Part shown: positions 51,329-60,664 of the stretch, piece by piece | Layout: every line of letters starts with the position of its first letter | How positions within the stretch are numbered: position 1 is the first letter of the stretch | Source of the DNA: Egicoccus sp035462025 | GTDB taxonomy: Bacteria > Actinomycetota > Nitriliruptoria > Nitriliruptorales > Nitriliruptoraceae | Length of the DNA stretch: 64,000 bases | Assembly (NCBI GenBank): GCA_035462025.1 | Contig: DATHUR010000089.1 | Coordinates: 20,786-84,785, forward strand | Reading direction: 5' to 3' | The notes under the pieces: generated by a model | What the model was told of the DNA's origin: nothing | Database searches by the model: none | The model's input: only the letters and a program-made list of their open reading frames with translations | Position numbers and translations under genes: made by a program

Positions 51329-52696
51329 TCAGCCGGGCTCGCCCGGCTGAGCGCCATGCGCGGCCGGGGCGGGGTCCGCATCGGCGTCGAAGGCCTCGAC
51401 CAGGACGACCGCTCCCTCGACGCCGTGGACGCGGACCGGGGTGCCGACCTTCGCCCGTCGCGTGTCGCCGGTCCAGCGGGCGCGCCACAGGGCGCCGTCG
51501 ATGTAGACGTGCCCCTCGGGGTTGAGGACCGAGCGCACGATGCCGGGTCGTCCGACGAGGTCGTCGACGGTGACACCCTCGGGCCCGGCCTGCGCCCGCA
51601 GCACGCTGGTCATCACGAACACGAAGAAGACCAGGGCCGTCAGCGCCGTCGCCACGACCAGCCACACCGGCAACGTCAGCGCTTCGGCCCCATAGAAGTT
51701 GAGCGAGCCGACGACGAAGGCGACGGTCGCGGCCAGGGTGATGGGGCCGAACCCCGCGACCGCGGTGTCCACCGCATACAGCAACAGGCCCAGCACGACC
51801 AGGGTCACGGCCCACCACGTGACGGGGAGCACGCTGAGGCCGAAGGCGGCGATGCCGATGGTCACCAGTCCGGCCAGCCCGGCGACGCCGAAGCCGGGCT
51901 GGAAGACCTCGAACAGCAACATGCCGAGGCCGACGGTCAGCAGCAGGTAGATGAACGGGGCGGTCGTGGCGGCGTGCAGCAGGCGGCGCACCAACCCGAG
52001 GCTGTGGAAGCGGACCTCGATCTCGTCGCCGCGGATGCGCAGGGTCTGTTCGCCGCCACCCGCGTCGAGCGTTACACCGTCGAGTTCGAGCAGCAGCGGT
52101 TCGAGCCCGGCCGACTCGAGGTCGAGCACCCCGGCCGTGGCGAGTGCGCCCGGGTCGAGCCCCTCGGTGGCGAGACGCGCGGCCAGCGCGGCGTCGCCGC
52201 CCGCCGCGGCCACCAGCGCCTCGATGTCGGTGGCCGTCGGGGTGTCGGCGCGCTCGTCGAAGGTGACCGGGTCGATCGGCCCGACGAGTGCGTCGCGTGA
52301 CGCCGCCCGCACGTCGGCGGCCAACCAGAGCAGTGCGGCCGCACCGCCGGCATCGGCCGCCTCGCCCAGCGGCCCGACCAGCACCGCGATCGGCACGGTC
52401 GAGGAGGCCATGTCGTCGAGCACCTCGGCGACATCGACCGAGACGCCGCCGCGGGCATCGAGTTGCAGCACGACCAACTGCGAACCGTCGGCCTGCGCCG
52501 TGGCGATGACGTCGCGGATCTGTGCGGCGACCGGCGGATCCACGAAGCCGGACACCGGCAGGATCTCGACCCGCGTCGACGCGCCGTCGGCAGCGGCGGC
52601 ATGTGGGGAGGCGAGCGACGCCGCGAACCCCACGAGCACGAGCGTGAGGGCGGCCAGGACGAGGAGGCGGCGTGCGGCCGCGAGCGTGGCAGGCAT
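51329..52696 (-). CDS. Long-form NfeD membrane protein with decayed protease domain
   Basis: A 455-residue protein: signal peptide (about 8-36), ClpP/crotonase-like domain (about 42-215), four membrane helices (about 245-370) and a C-terminal OB-fold (about 385-440). This is the long NfeD (NfeD1b) layout, whose first domain is normally a serine protease cutting stomatin-like proteins. The usual catalytic Ser motif (AASAG) is here AADAG, and the Lys region is also lost, so proteolysis is unlikely. No stomatin/SPFH gene is adjacent. It lies divergent to the ArsA-like pair. Confidence 0.85.
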   Translation of the reverse strand: MPATLAAARRLLVLAALTLVLVGFAASLASPHAAAADGASTRVEILPVSGFVDPPVAAQIRDVIATAQADGSQLVVLQLDARGGVSVDVAEVLDDMASSTVPIAVLVGPLGEAADAGGAAALLWLAADVRAASRDALVGPIDPVTFDERADTPTATDIEALVAAAGGDAALAARLATEGLDPGALATAGVLDLESAGLEPLLLELDGVTLDAGGGEQTLRIRGDEIEVRFHSLGLVRRLLHAATTAPFIYLLLTVGLGMLLFEVFQPGFGVAGLAGLVTIGIAAFGLSVLPVTWWAVTLVVLGLLLYAVDTAVAGFGPITLAATVAFVVGSLNFYGAEALTLPVWLVVATALTALVFFVFVMTSVLRAQAGPEGVTVDDLVGRPGIVRSVLNPEGHVYIDGALWRARWTGDTRRAKVGTPVRVHGVEGAVVLVEAFDADADPAPAAHGAQPGEPG

Positions 52697-52825
52697 GGCG
52701 CGGCAGCGTACCGGCGCACGGACACGGCCCAGCACCCGAGCAGTTGCCCGCGGCCTTAGGATCGTCGCTGAGCGGCGGCCGCCGAACGGATCGAAGGGCG
52801 AGGCCGCCGATCTCGGAAAGGTGAC

Positions 52826-53911
52826 ATGACCGGCCCCACCGCGCTCGTCCCGCCACCGCTGCTCGACGGCGGGTACGACGACCTGTTCTCGTCCAACGTC
52901 GTGATCGTCACCGGCAAGGGGGGCGTGGGCAAGACCACCGTGGCGGCATCGCTGGCGCTGGCGGGGCGTGCGTCGGGACGGCGCACGCTGCTGGTGGAGG
53001 TCGAGGGCCGCCAGGGCTTCTCGCGCACCTTCGGCACGGCACCGTGGGACTACACCGAGCGCGAGTTCCGCCCGGGGTTGTGGGGCGCTGCCATCGACCC
53101 GACCGAGTCGGTCTACGAGTACCTCGAGTTGTTCTATGGCTTGAAGCGGGTGCAGTGGGTGATGGAGCGTTCGAACGCGCTCGACTTCGTCACGACCGCG
53201 GCACCCGGACTCCGTGACCTGCTGCTCGTCGGCAAGATCTACGAGATCGAGGCCCGCAAGCGCGACGACGGTCGGCGCCAGTACGACCTGATCGTGGTCG
53301 ACGCGCCGCCGACCGGCCGCATCGTGCCGTTCCTGCAGGCCCCCGAGGGCGTCACCGAGATCGTCCGGGTCGGGCCGATCAAGCGCCAGGCCGGCCAGAT
53401 CCGCGAGATGCTGACCAACCCGAGGCGCACGACCACGGTCATCACCACCCTGCTCGAGGAGATGCCGGTCCGCGAGACCGGCGAGGGCATCACCGCGCTG
53501 CGCGAGGCGGGCATCGCGGTCGGTCCGGTCGTCGCCAACCAGGTCCGCGCCCCCCGGCTCGACCCGGCGGCGGCCGCGGCCCTCGAGGCCATGGGCGCCG
53601 AGGGCCTGCGTCAACGGGCCGAGGCGGCGGGCGCGTCGATGTCGGGGCGCACCGCCGGGCTGGCACTCGAGATCGCCGCCATCCACGCCTCGCGGATCGA
53701 GTTGCAGACCGAGTTGCGGGCCGAACTGGCGCAGACCTGCAAGGTCCCCGTGCTCTCGTTGCCGCTGTTGACCGGTGCGACGTTCGACGCCGCGGACCTC
53801 GAGGTACTCGCCGACGTACTGGCATTGCAGGTCGGCGCGGACGGTCCCCGGGCGGTCGAACTGCTCGGCGACGCCCTGCCCGCGTTCTTCGGCGCGGAGG
53901 ACGGGGCGTGA
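52826..53911 (+). CDS. ArsA/GET3-like ATPase, first of a pair (Rv3679-like)
   Basis: A 361-residue SIMIBI ATPase with deviant Walker A GKGGVGKTT at about 31-39, switch I DPTE and Walker B-like VVDAPPTG. The metal-site cysteines of ArsA are absent, so it is not an arsenite pump ATPase. By synteny and pairing it matches the Rv3679/Rv3680 (BagA/BagB) complex of mycobacteria, linked to glycerol and redox stress. ATG 52826 follows GGAAAGG. The second member's GTG overlaps its stop. Confidence 0.88.
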   Translation: MTGPTALVPPPLLDGGYDDLFSSNVVIVTGKGGVGKTTVAASLALAGRASGRRTLLVEVEGRQGFSRTFGTAPWDYTEREFRPGLWGAAIDPTESVYEYLELFYGLKRVQWVMERSNALDFVTTAAPGLRDLLLVGKIYEIEARKRDDGRRQYDLIVVDAPPTGRIVPFLQAPEGVTEIVRVGPIKRQAGQIREMLTNPRRTTTVITTLLEEMPVRETGEGITALREAGIAVGPVVANQVRAPRLDPAAAAALEAMGAEGLRQRAEAAGASMSGRTAGLALEIAAIHASRIELQTELRAELAQTCKVPVLSLPLLTGATFDAADLEVLADVLALQVGADGPRAVELLGDALPAFFGAEDGA

Positions 53912-55044
53912 GGGAACTCGACGAGGCTCGCAAGCACTCGCTGGAGCGGTCGGTCCGCGACGCCCACATCCTGGTGACGACCGGTGCGGGAGGCGTGGGC
54001 AAGACGACCAGCGCGGCCGCGATCGGCCTCGCGGCGGCACGGGCCGGGCGCCGCACCCTGGTGCTCACCATCGACCCGGCCAGGCGGCTCGCCCAGGCCA
54101 TGGGGCTCGAGGGGCTCGGCGACGAACCGGCCCCCGTCGAGGTCCCCGGCGCACCGGCCGGCGGTGAGCTGTGGGCGATGATGCTCGACATGCAGACCAC
54201 GTTCGACGGGCTCATCGACCGGCACGCGACCACCACCGAGCACGCCCGCAACATCAAGGCCAACCGCATCTACCGCACGCTGTCGTCGACGCTGTCGGGG
54301 ACCCAGGAATACATGGCGATGGAGCGCCTCCACGAGCTCCACGAGACCGGGGAGTGGGACCTGCTGGTGGTCGACACGCCACCGACCCGCTCGGCCCTCG
54401 ACTTCCTCGACGCACCGAACCGGATGACCTCGTTCCTCGAAGGTCGGCTGCTGAGCCTGCTGATGCGTCCCGGCGTCGCGGCCGGCAAGCGCGTCGGCAA
54501 GATGGTCGGGTTCGGAGCGACCGCGTTCATGAAGGTCGCCGGCCGCGTCACCGGCATGGAACTGCTCGATGACCTGGCCAGCTTCTTCCGCAACTTCGAG
54601 GGCATGTACGAGGGGTTCAAGGAGCGCGCCGCCGAGGTGCGCGAGCTGCTGCAGCACTCCTCGAGCCGGTTCGTCGTGGTCACCTCGGCCGACCCGCCGC
54701 CGCTGCGCGAGGCCAAGTTCTTCCTCGAACGACTCGAGCAGGAGGGCCTGCATGCGGCGGGCGTCATCGTCAACCGCATCCGTCCCGAGGTGCCCAGGGA
54801 CCCCTCCGACGCCGCCCTGCGCCGCGCCATGGACGCCCAGGCCGACGACGACGACGGTCGCGCCGTCGCCGGTGCCCTCGCGCTGCTCGGCGACGTGCGC
54901 AACCTGGCGGGACGGCAGCGCCGTGACGTCGCCGCGGCGCTCTACGGCGTTCGCATCCCCGCCCTGGTCGAGGTCCCGCTGCTCGGCCGGGACGTCCACG
55001 ACCTCGATGGCCTGAGCGCCATCGCCGACACGTTGACCGCCTGA
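53908..55044 (+). CDS. ArsA/GET3-like ATPase, second of a pair (Rv3680-like)
   Basis: A 378-residue partner ATPase: Walker A GAGGVGKTTSAAA near 29-37, DPARRLAQAMG, Walker B VVDTPPTRSALDF and switch TSADPPPLREAKFF. The internal acidic linker DADDDD near 310 is a local feature. GTG 53908 overlaps the preceding stop as GTGA. It would form a heterodimer with the first ATPase. Confidence 0.88.
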   Translation: MRELDEARKHSLERSVRDAHILVTTGAGGVGKTTSAAAIGLAAARAGRRTLVLTIDPARRLAQAMGLEGLGDEPAPVEVPGAPAGGELWAMMLDMQTTFDGLIDRHATTTEHARNIKANRIYRTLSSTLSGTQEYMAMERLHELHETGEWDLLVVDTPPTRSALDFLDAPNRMTSFLEGRLLSLLMRPGVAAGKRVGKMVGFGATAFMKVAGRVTGMELLDDLASFFRNFEGMYEGFKERAAEVRELLQHSSSRFVVVTSADPPPLREAKFFLERLEQEGLHAAGVIVNRIRPEVPRDPSDAALRRAMDAQADDDDGRAVAGALALLGDVRNLAGRQRRDVAAALYGVRIPALVEVPLLGRDVHDLDGLSAIADTLTA

Positions 55045-55064
55045 CGTCACCCGGAGCCGATTCG

Positions 55065-55817
55065 TTGAGTGACCACCCACCCCCCGAAGGCGACACCCCC
55101 TCGCCTGACGACCACGACCCGTCCACCGCAGCCGGCGAGGCGGGTGGCGGCGGCGACGAACGTGGACCCGGCGGCGCTCGCGACGCCGGAGACGGACGCG
55201 ACGCCGGAGACGGGCGCGAGCCCGCCGACGAAGATCCGGCCGAGATCTCGCTGCCGGCGGCACTGGCCGCCATCTCCCCCGGGCGGCCACCGCGGCCGCC
55301 GCGCCGCACGGGCGTGTTCATCGACCCCGACGACCTGCGCGACCACGTCGGTCAGCTGTTGCGCGCCATCCTCGGCGGCTACGAGGTCGATGCGTTCGGC
55401 AACTTCACGTTCGTGCACGAAGGCGCCCGGGTCTTCGTGACCGTCGGTCCGTCACCCATCGGTCCGCAGGTCGGCGTGTTCTCGGTCACCAACCTCGACG
55501 TCGACCTCACGCCCCCGCTGGCCGACTTCCTGCTGACCACCAACCACACCCTCGGGTTCGGCTCGTTCAGCTACGACCACGACAACGCGTCGGTGTGGCT
55601 GCGACACACGTTGCTCGGCACCACCCTCGACGGCCCCGAACTGCAGTCGGCCGTCGCCGCGGTCGCCACGACGGCGGCGCACGTCGACGACGCCATCAAG
55701 CAGCGCTTCGGGGGCCGCACCTTCGCCGAGGCCCCCGACGAGGTGCAGCGGCGCACCCAGCCGCCCGAGACCAGCCAGGAGGCCCCGGGGGCTCCCAACG
55801 CCTCCGGCTACCTGTGA
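55065..55817 (+). CDS. YbjN-domain protein with acidic N-terminal linker
   Basis: A 250-residue protein. Residues 1-60 are a low-complexity Asp/Gly/Pro-rich linker with a repeated ARDAGDG unit. From about 85 the chain matches the YbjN/T3SS-chaperone-like fold: DLRDHVGQLLRAILGGYEVDAFGNFTF, HTLGFGSFSYDHDNASVWLRHTLL and ATTAAHVDDAIKQRFGG. TTG 55065 with CGGAG upstream is used, as no better start keeps the conserved domain. It follows the ATPase pair by 20 nt and is probably in their operon. Confidence 0.78.
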   Translation: MSDHPPPEGDTPSPDDHDPSTAAGEAGGGGDERGPGGARDAGDGRDAGDGREPADEDPAEISLPAALAAISPGRPPRPPRRTGVFIDPDDLRDHVGQLLRAILGGYEVDAFGNFTFVHEGARVFVTVGPSPIGPQVGVFSVTNLDVDLTPPLADFLLTTNHTLGFGSFSYDHDNASVWLRHTLLGTTLDGPELQSAVAAVATTAAHVDDAIKQRFGGRTFAEAPDEVQRRTQPPETSQEAPGAPNASGYL

Positions 55818-55836
55818 GCCCCCGACGACCTCCGAC

Positions 55837-56073
55837 CTAGCTGGCGGCGGCGTACTGGCGGCGTTGGAAGGCGCGGCGCTGACGCTCGGTCAGCCCACCC
55901 CAGACACCGAAGTCGATGTCGTTGTCCAACGCGTAGCGCAGACACTCGTCCTTGACGACGCAGCGTTCGCAGATGCGCAGTGCGGGCCGGGCCTGGGCCA
56001 CGCCACGTACGAAGAACTGCTCCGGATCCAGCCCCCGACACCGCGCCTGGTCCGACCAGGTGGTCTCATCCAC
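55837..56073 (-). CDS. WhiB-family 4Fe-4S regulator, WhiB4-like by position
   Basis: A 78-residue WhiB protein: cluster ligands Cys12, Cys35, Cys38 and Cys44 (C-x22-C-x2-C-x5-C), the FGVWGGLTERQRR turn and a basic tail. It is divergent from the large penicillin-binding protein gene and convergent to the ArsA-like pair, exactly the arrangement of whiB4 between Rv3680 and ponA2 in mycobacteria. WhiB4 is an oxygen-sensitive redox regulator; orthology is inferred from context. Confidence 0.9.
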   Translation of the reverse strand: MDETTWSDQARCRGLDPEQFFVRGVAQARPALRICERCVVKDECLRYALDNDIDFGVWGGLTERQRRAFQRRQYAAAS

Positions 56074-56397
56074 AGCTTCGACTCCCCATCACCCACCGGC
56101 CCGCAGATGCCGCGGAGCGTTGCGTCCGGCAGTGGCTCTCTCGCGCTGCTCGTGCCCGCGCTCGACTGACGCTACGGACGTGCCGGGTGACGCGCGATAG
56201 TCAGCTGTGGTGATTGTTCATGTGGACAGGGACTAGTCCATTCCGTGCGGTTCAACCGGGCGCAACGGCCGCGTCACCGGCCGTTCAGCGGACACGCACC
56301 GCCCGTCCAGCGGTGGTGACCGTCCGACGGGGTAGGCTCGCCGCCGCGCCGGACCGTGCTCCGGGTGGCGCGCGCGAACTCGGTGGAGAGGTGACAG
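56074..56397. promoter_or_regulatory. Divergent promoter region between whiB and ponA
   Basis: 324 bp without a gene. It contains a palindrome GGACTAGTCC (56230-56239) and a possible -10 TAGGCT about 65 bp ahead of ponA. A WhiB-linked site controlling both genes would be expected here, but none can be proved by eye. Confidence 0.4.
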
Positions 56398-59211
56398 ATG
56401 GGCGTGCCGGACGGTCCGCCACAGGACCGGGGCGGACGCTCGCGGGGCGGCGCGATCGTGCAGGAGATCAGCGCATTCCTGGCCCGGATCGTGCTGCTCA
56501 TCACGGTCATCGGGGCAACGGGACTGCTGATCGGGGCGCTGTTCCTGCCGGCGGCGATGGCCACCGACGACGTGCTCACGACCGTGCGCGCCGAGGTGCT
56601 CGACGTCCCGCCGCTGGGCGAGGCATCGACCCCGCCGCGCAACTCGTATCTGTTCGCGGCCGACGGCAGCCAACTCGCCGAGTTGAGCTTCGAGGAGAAC
56701 CGCGAACCGATCCCCCTCGCGGAGATTCCCGAGTCGGTACGGCTGGCGGTACTCGCCACCGAGGACGCCGACTTCTACGAGCACGAGGGCGTCAACCACC
56801 TCGCGATCGTGCGCACGGCGCTGAACAACTTCCGCGCCGGCAGCATCCAGGGCGGCGCCTCGACGATCACCCAGCAGTACGTGAAGCAGACCTTCCTGAC
56901 GCCCGAGCAGACCCTGGCCCGCAAGATCCAGGAGGCGATCTACGCCACGCAACTCGAACAGCGGTTGACCAAGGACGAGATCCTCGAGCGCTATCTCAAC
57001 CGGGTCTACTTCGGTAGTGGCGTCTACGGCCTCGGGACGGCCGCCGAACGCTACTTCTCGATGGACGTCGACGAACTCACGCTCGACCGGGCCGCCATGC
57101 TCGCGGGCATCATTCGCAGCCCCGAGCGCAACAACCCCATCGTCAGTCCCGAGAACGCGCTATCCCGCCGCAACATCGTGCTCGACCAGATGGCTTCGCA
57201 GGACTTCATCACGGTCGAGCAGGCCGAGGTCGCCAAGGAGCGCGACCTCAACATCAAGATCAGTGAGCCGCCCGCTCCCAACGAACCGCTGTGGGTGGAC
57301 TGGATCACGCGCCTGCTCATCAGCGAGGACGTCGCCAACGGGCTGGGTACCCAACGCGGCGCGCTCGAGGCGATGGGCGGGACGCCCGAGGAACGCCGGG
57401 CCCGCGTCTATCAGACCGGTCTGCGCATCCACACCACGCTCGACCCCGAATTGCAGGATCTTGCGCAGCGGTCACTCGACGAGCACCTCAGCGTTCCCGA
57501 CGCCTCCCCCGCCCAACTGGCCCGCGAACCGCGTGGCGCGATCGCGTCCATCGATCCCGAGACGGGGGCCATCGTGGCGCTGGCGCAGGGGCCCCAACCG
57601 TGGGGTTCGTGCGTCGAGGACGGCGAGTGGGCCGACGAGACCGAGGCCGGCGAACTGCTCTGCCACAAGACCAAGGTGAACACGGTCGTGCCGGGTGCCG
57701 GCGCGTCGGGGCGCCAACCAGGCTCGTCGTTCAAGCCGCTGATCGTGGCCGCCGCGCTCGAGGACGGCGTCCCGCCGACGCTGCAGATGGACGGCGCCGG
57801 ACCGACCGAGATCGAGGGCTGCCTCGACGAGGGCAAGCCCTGGACGGTCGGCAACTACGCCGAGTCCGGCGCCGGCCAGATCATGGACATGTACGAGGCG
57901 GTCCGGCGCTCGAACAACGTCTACCACGCCAAGTTGATCGCCGAGATCGGGCCCGAGAAGGCGGTCGAGATGGCCCGCAAACTCGGGATCACCTCGCCGC
58001 ACGTGCGGGCGGACTGCTCGCTCTCGCTCGGTGCCGCCGACCTGATGCCGCTCGAGATGGCCTCGGCCTACGCGACCCTCGCCAACCGGGGCGTCTACTG
58101 CGCCCCGTTCCCGATCAGCCGCATCGAGGACGCCGAGGGCGAGGTCATCTGGGAGCACCGTCCCGACTGCGCCCAGGTGATCGACACCGAGGTCGCCGAT
58201 CGCGTCGTCGACATCATGGCCGGACCCGTCGGCCCCGGCGGCACCGCGCCACGCGCCAACCTCGGTGCCTGGCCGACCCGCGGCAAGACCGGCACCACCG
58301 ATCAGTACCGCGATGCCTGGTTCGTCGGGTTCATCCGGCAGTTGGCGACCGCGACCTGGATCGGGTACCCGGCCGACACCCGCAACTTCGTGGACTCCGA
58401 GGCGGCCGCCGCCGCGTGCGGCGACGAACCCTGGTTCGAGGAGGGCGTCAGCGGGCAGTGCCCGGGCCGGACCAAGTTCCTCACCGACGTGACGATCGCG
58501 GGCCAGTACTACAGCCGCGTCACCGGCGGCAGCCTGCCCGCCACGATCTGGCGCGCGTTCATGGTCGTCGCGGCGGAGCGCTTCGAGCCCGAAGCGTTCC
58601 CGGCCCCGGGTCCGCTGCCGACGGGCAGCGTCCCGGACGTCACCGCGGCCGACTCGATCAGCCGGGCCGAGCAGATCGCCCAGGAGGCCGGCTTCCGCCT
58701 GCGCGTCGAGGAGGTCGACGACTGGCGCGACGCCGGCACGTTCGTCGGCCAGGACCCGGCCGCCGGTTCGACCCATCCGCTCGGCAGCAGCATCGTCCTG
58801 CAGGTCTCCAACGGCAGCGGCGAGGTACCCACCGTCCCCGATGTGGTCGGCATGACGCTCGACGACGCGATCGCGGCGATGGTCGAGGCGGGCTACGAGG
58901 TCGCCACCGAGGAGGTGCCGACCGAGGACCCCGAGGCGGTCGGCACCGTGCTGTCCACGTCCCCGGGACCGAATGCGACGCTCGAACCCGGCGAAGGCGT
59001 GGTGGTCGTCCTGGTCGTCGGGGGGGAACCGGTCGAAGAACCCGAGCCGGAACCCACCGAGCCGACCGAGCCGGGGCCGGGGGGGCCGACCGAACCCGGT
59101 CCGGGCGACCCGACCGAGTCGGAGCCGCCCCCGCCCGACGAGGGCGATGACGGCGGCGGTCCCGGACAGGGCGGCGGTCCGGGCGGCGACGGCCCGCCCG
59201 GGCAGGGCTAG
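56398..59211 (+). CDS. Bifunctional penicillin-binding protein, PonA2-like, with PASTA domains
   Basis: A 937-residue class A PBP: cytoplasmic start, one helix (about 27-52), glycosyltransferase 51 domain with catalytic Glu122 (EDADFYEHEG), transpeptidase domain with Ser443-x-x-Lys446 (SSFKP), SNN at 505-507 and KTGT at 630-633. Two PASTA domains follow (about 740-865), then a Pro/Glu/Gly-rich tail (about 875-937). PASTA domains bind peptidoglycan or beta-lactams. ATG 56398 follows GGAGAGG. Mycobacterial PonA2 (Rv3682) has the same place and one PASTA domain. The phosphoesterase gene starts two bases after the stop. Confidence 0.94.
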   Translation: MGVPDGPPQDRGGRSRGGAIVQEISAFLARIVLLITVIGATGLLIGALFLPAAMATDDVLTTVRAEVLDVPPLGEASTPPRNSYLFAADGSQLAELSFEENREPIPLAEIPESVRLAVLATEDADFYEHEGVNHLAIVRTALNNFRAGSIQGGASTITQQYVKQTFLTPEQTLARKIQEAIYATQLEQRLTKDEILERYLNRVYFGSGVYGLGTAAERYFSMDVDELTLDRAAMLAGIIRSPERNNPIVSPENALSRRNIVLDQMASQDFITVEQAEVAKERDLNIKISEPPAPNEPLWVDWITRLLISEDVANGLGTQRGALEAMGGTPEERRARVYQTGLRIHTTLDPELQDLAQRSLDEHLSVPDASPAQLAREPRGAIASIDPETGAIVALAQGPQPWGSCVEDGEWADETEAGELLCHKTKVNTVVPGAGASGRQPGSSFKPLIVAAALEDGVPPTLQMDGAGPTEIEGCLDEGKPWTVGNYAESGAGQIMDMYEAVRRSNNVYHAKLIAEIGPEKAVEMARKLGITSPHVRADCSLSLGAADLMPLEMASAYATLANRGVYCAPFPISRIEDAEGEVIWEHRPDCAQVIDTEVADRVVDIMAGPVGPGGTAPRANLGAWPTRGKTGTTDQYRDAWFVGFIRQLATATWIGYPADTRNFVDSEAAAAACGDEPWFEEGVSGQCPGRTKFLTDVTIAGQYYSRVTGGSLPATIWRAFMVVAAERFEPEAFPAPGPLPTGSVPDVTAADSISRAEQIAQEAGFRLRVEEVDDWRDAGTFVGQDPAAGSTHPLGSSIVLQVSNGSGEVPTVPDVVGMTLDDAIAAMVEAGYEVATEEVPTEDPEAVGTVLSTSPGPNATLEPGEGVVVVLVVGGEPVEEPEPEPTEPTEPGPGGPTEPGPGDPTESEPPPPDEGDDGGGPGQGGGPGGDGPPGQG

Positions 59212-59213
59212 GC

Positions 59214-60119
59214 ATGCGAGCTGTTGCCCGGACGGCCCTCGCGGTCGGCGCAGCCGGCGTGTCGTGCGTGACGTACGGCACGCTGATCGAGCGGCGCTGG
59301 TACCGCCTGCGGCGGCTGGCGTTGCCCGGGGCGCTCCGGCAGCCGGCGCGCACGCCGGACGGCCGTCTGCGGATCCTCCACGTCAGCGACCTGCACCTCG
59401 CCCCCGGACAGGACCACCGGGTCCGCTTCCTCGGTTCGCTCTCGCGCCTCGACCACGACCTGGTCGTCGCGACGGGTGACCTGCTGGGCGCCACCGCCGC
59501 CGAGGACGTGACGGCCGACGCCCTGGCGCCGCTCACGTCGGGTGGCCGCCCGGGTCTGGTGGTGCTGGGCAGCAACGACCTGTACGCACCGGTGCTCAAG
59601 TCGCCCGCGGTGTACTTCCGTGCGCCGAGCCAGGGCGTCCACGGCCAGGAACTCGACACGCCGCGTTTCGAGGCGCGGCTGGCCGAGTACGGCTACCGGA
59701 CGCTGCACGGCGAGGCGGCGGTGCTCGACCTGCCGGCCGGCCGGATCGGCGTGGCCGGCTTCGACGACCCGCACCTGCCCACCACGGTGCTCCCGTCGGT
59801 CGCCGACGTCACACCCGCCCCGAGCGACGCGGTCGTGCATCTCGGGCTGGTGCACGCCCCCTACCTCGCCGCCCTGGACGTGCTGGTCGAGGCCGGCCAC
59901 GACGTCCTGCTGGCCGGCCACACCCACGGCGGTCAGGTCCGGCTGCCCGGCATCGGCGCGCTGGTCGCCAACTGCGACCTGCCGCTCGATCAGGCCCGCG
60001 GCGAGTCGCGCTATCGCGGCCGGTGGCTCCACGTGTCGCCCGGACTCGGCCACAGCCGCTACGCCCCGTTCCGCTTCGCGTGCCGTCCCGAGGCGACCCT
60101 GCTGGAGTTGTCCGCCTGA
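59214..60119 (+). CDS. Metallophosphoesterase (Rv3683-like)
   Basis: A 301-residue calcineurin-type phosphoesterase. Helix at about 4-20, then the metal ligands SDLHL near 58, GDLLG near 86, the GSNDLYAP motif replacing GNHD near 118 (usual in this actinobacterial group), and AGHTHGGQ near 238. The N-terminal helix suggests attachment to the membrane, acting on an envelope or lipid phosphate. It is translationally next to the ponA2-like gene, as in mycobacteria. Confidence 0.87.
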   Translation: MRAVARTALAVGAAGVSCVTYGTLIERRWYRLRRLALPGALRQPARTPDGRLRILHVSDLHLAPGQDHRVRFLGSLSRLDHDLVVATGDLLGATAAEDVTADALAPLTSGGRPGLVVLGSNDLYAPVLKSPAVYFRAPSQGVHGQELDTPRFEARLAEYGYRTLHGEAAVLDLPAGRIGVAGFDDPHLPTTVLPSVADVTPAPSDAVVHLGLVHAPYLAALDVLVEAGHDVLLAGHTHGGQVRLPGIGALVANCDLPLDQARGESRYRGRWLHVSPGLGHSRYAPFRFACRPEATLLELSA

Positions 60120-60218
60120 GAGCCTGACCTCCGACGGCCGACGCTCCGACCGGTTCGCGCGGCCCGCAGGGGACGGTGTACGCTCCCGCCGCCCCATCGC
60201 GGGCACTTCGCGTATCGA

Positions 60219-60295
60219 CGGGATGTAGCGCAGCTTGGTAGCGCACCTCGTTCGGGACGAGGGGGTCGCCGGTTCAAATCCGGCCATCCCGTCCA
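60219..60295 (+). tRNA. tRNA-Pro (anticodon CGG)
   Basis: A full cloverleaf: acceptor stem CGGGATG/CATCCCG, D-arm with GCGCAGCTTGGTAGCGC, anticodon stem CCTCG/CGAGG with loop TTCGGGA (anticodon CGG, reading CCG), T-arm GGTTCAAATCC, and encoded CCA at 60293-60295. The discriminator base reads as T, where most actinobacterial tRNA-Pro have A; this is unusual. A strong terminator follows. Confidence 0.95.
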
Positions 60296-60310
60296 CGTGA
60301 CGCGAGTCGG

Positions 60311-60339
60311 CGCGCGGCACCGGATCCCGGTGCCGCGCG
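60311..60339 (+). terminator. Terminator of the tRNA-Pro transcript
   Basis: CGCGCGGCACCGG (60311-60323) pairs perfectly over 13 bp with CCGGTGCCGCGCG (60327-60339) around ATC, 16 bases after the tRNA 3' end. Confidence 0.75.
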
Positions 60340-60361
60340 TTCGCGTTGGAGAGGATGGCGC

Positions 60362-60664
60362 ATGGAGCTCGGGCAACTGCAACGGACGATCGCCGCGACC
60401 TACGGCGAGCAGGACCGCCGACGCGGCGTCGAGGGCACGTTCGCCTGGTTCGTCGAGGAGGTCGGCGAACTCTCGCGCGCGATCCGCCGGCAGGGCCACG
60501 AGGAGCGTCTCGTCGAGTTCTCGGACGTGCTCGCCTGGCTGGTCACGCTGGCCGACATGACCGGCGTCGACCTCGCCGAGGCCGCCCAGCGGTACGCCGA
60601 TGGCTGCCCGAAGTGCGACGCCTCACCGTGCGTGTGCGGCCGACTCGACCCGGCCCGTCCCTAG
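60362..60664 (+). CDS. MazG-like nucleotide pyrophosphohydrolase
   Basis: A 100-residue protein with a MazG-fold helix pair: EEVGELSRAIRR (about 32-43) and FSDVLAWLVTLADMTG (about 53-68) place the EExxE and D metal ligands. The C-terminus has a zinc-ribbon-like CPKCDASPCVC. Such small all-alpha NTP-PPases clean up damaged dNTPs. ATG 60362 follows GGAGAGGA-like sequence. Its TAG stop is shared in CTAG with the convergent BCCT gene. Confidence 0.85.
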   Translation: MELGQLQRTIAATYGEQDRRRGVEGTFAWFVEEVGELSRAIRRQGHEERLVEFSDVLAWLVTLADMTGVDLAEAAQRYADGCPKCDASPCVCGRLDPARP

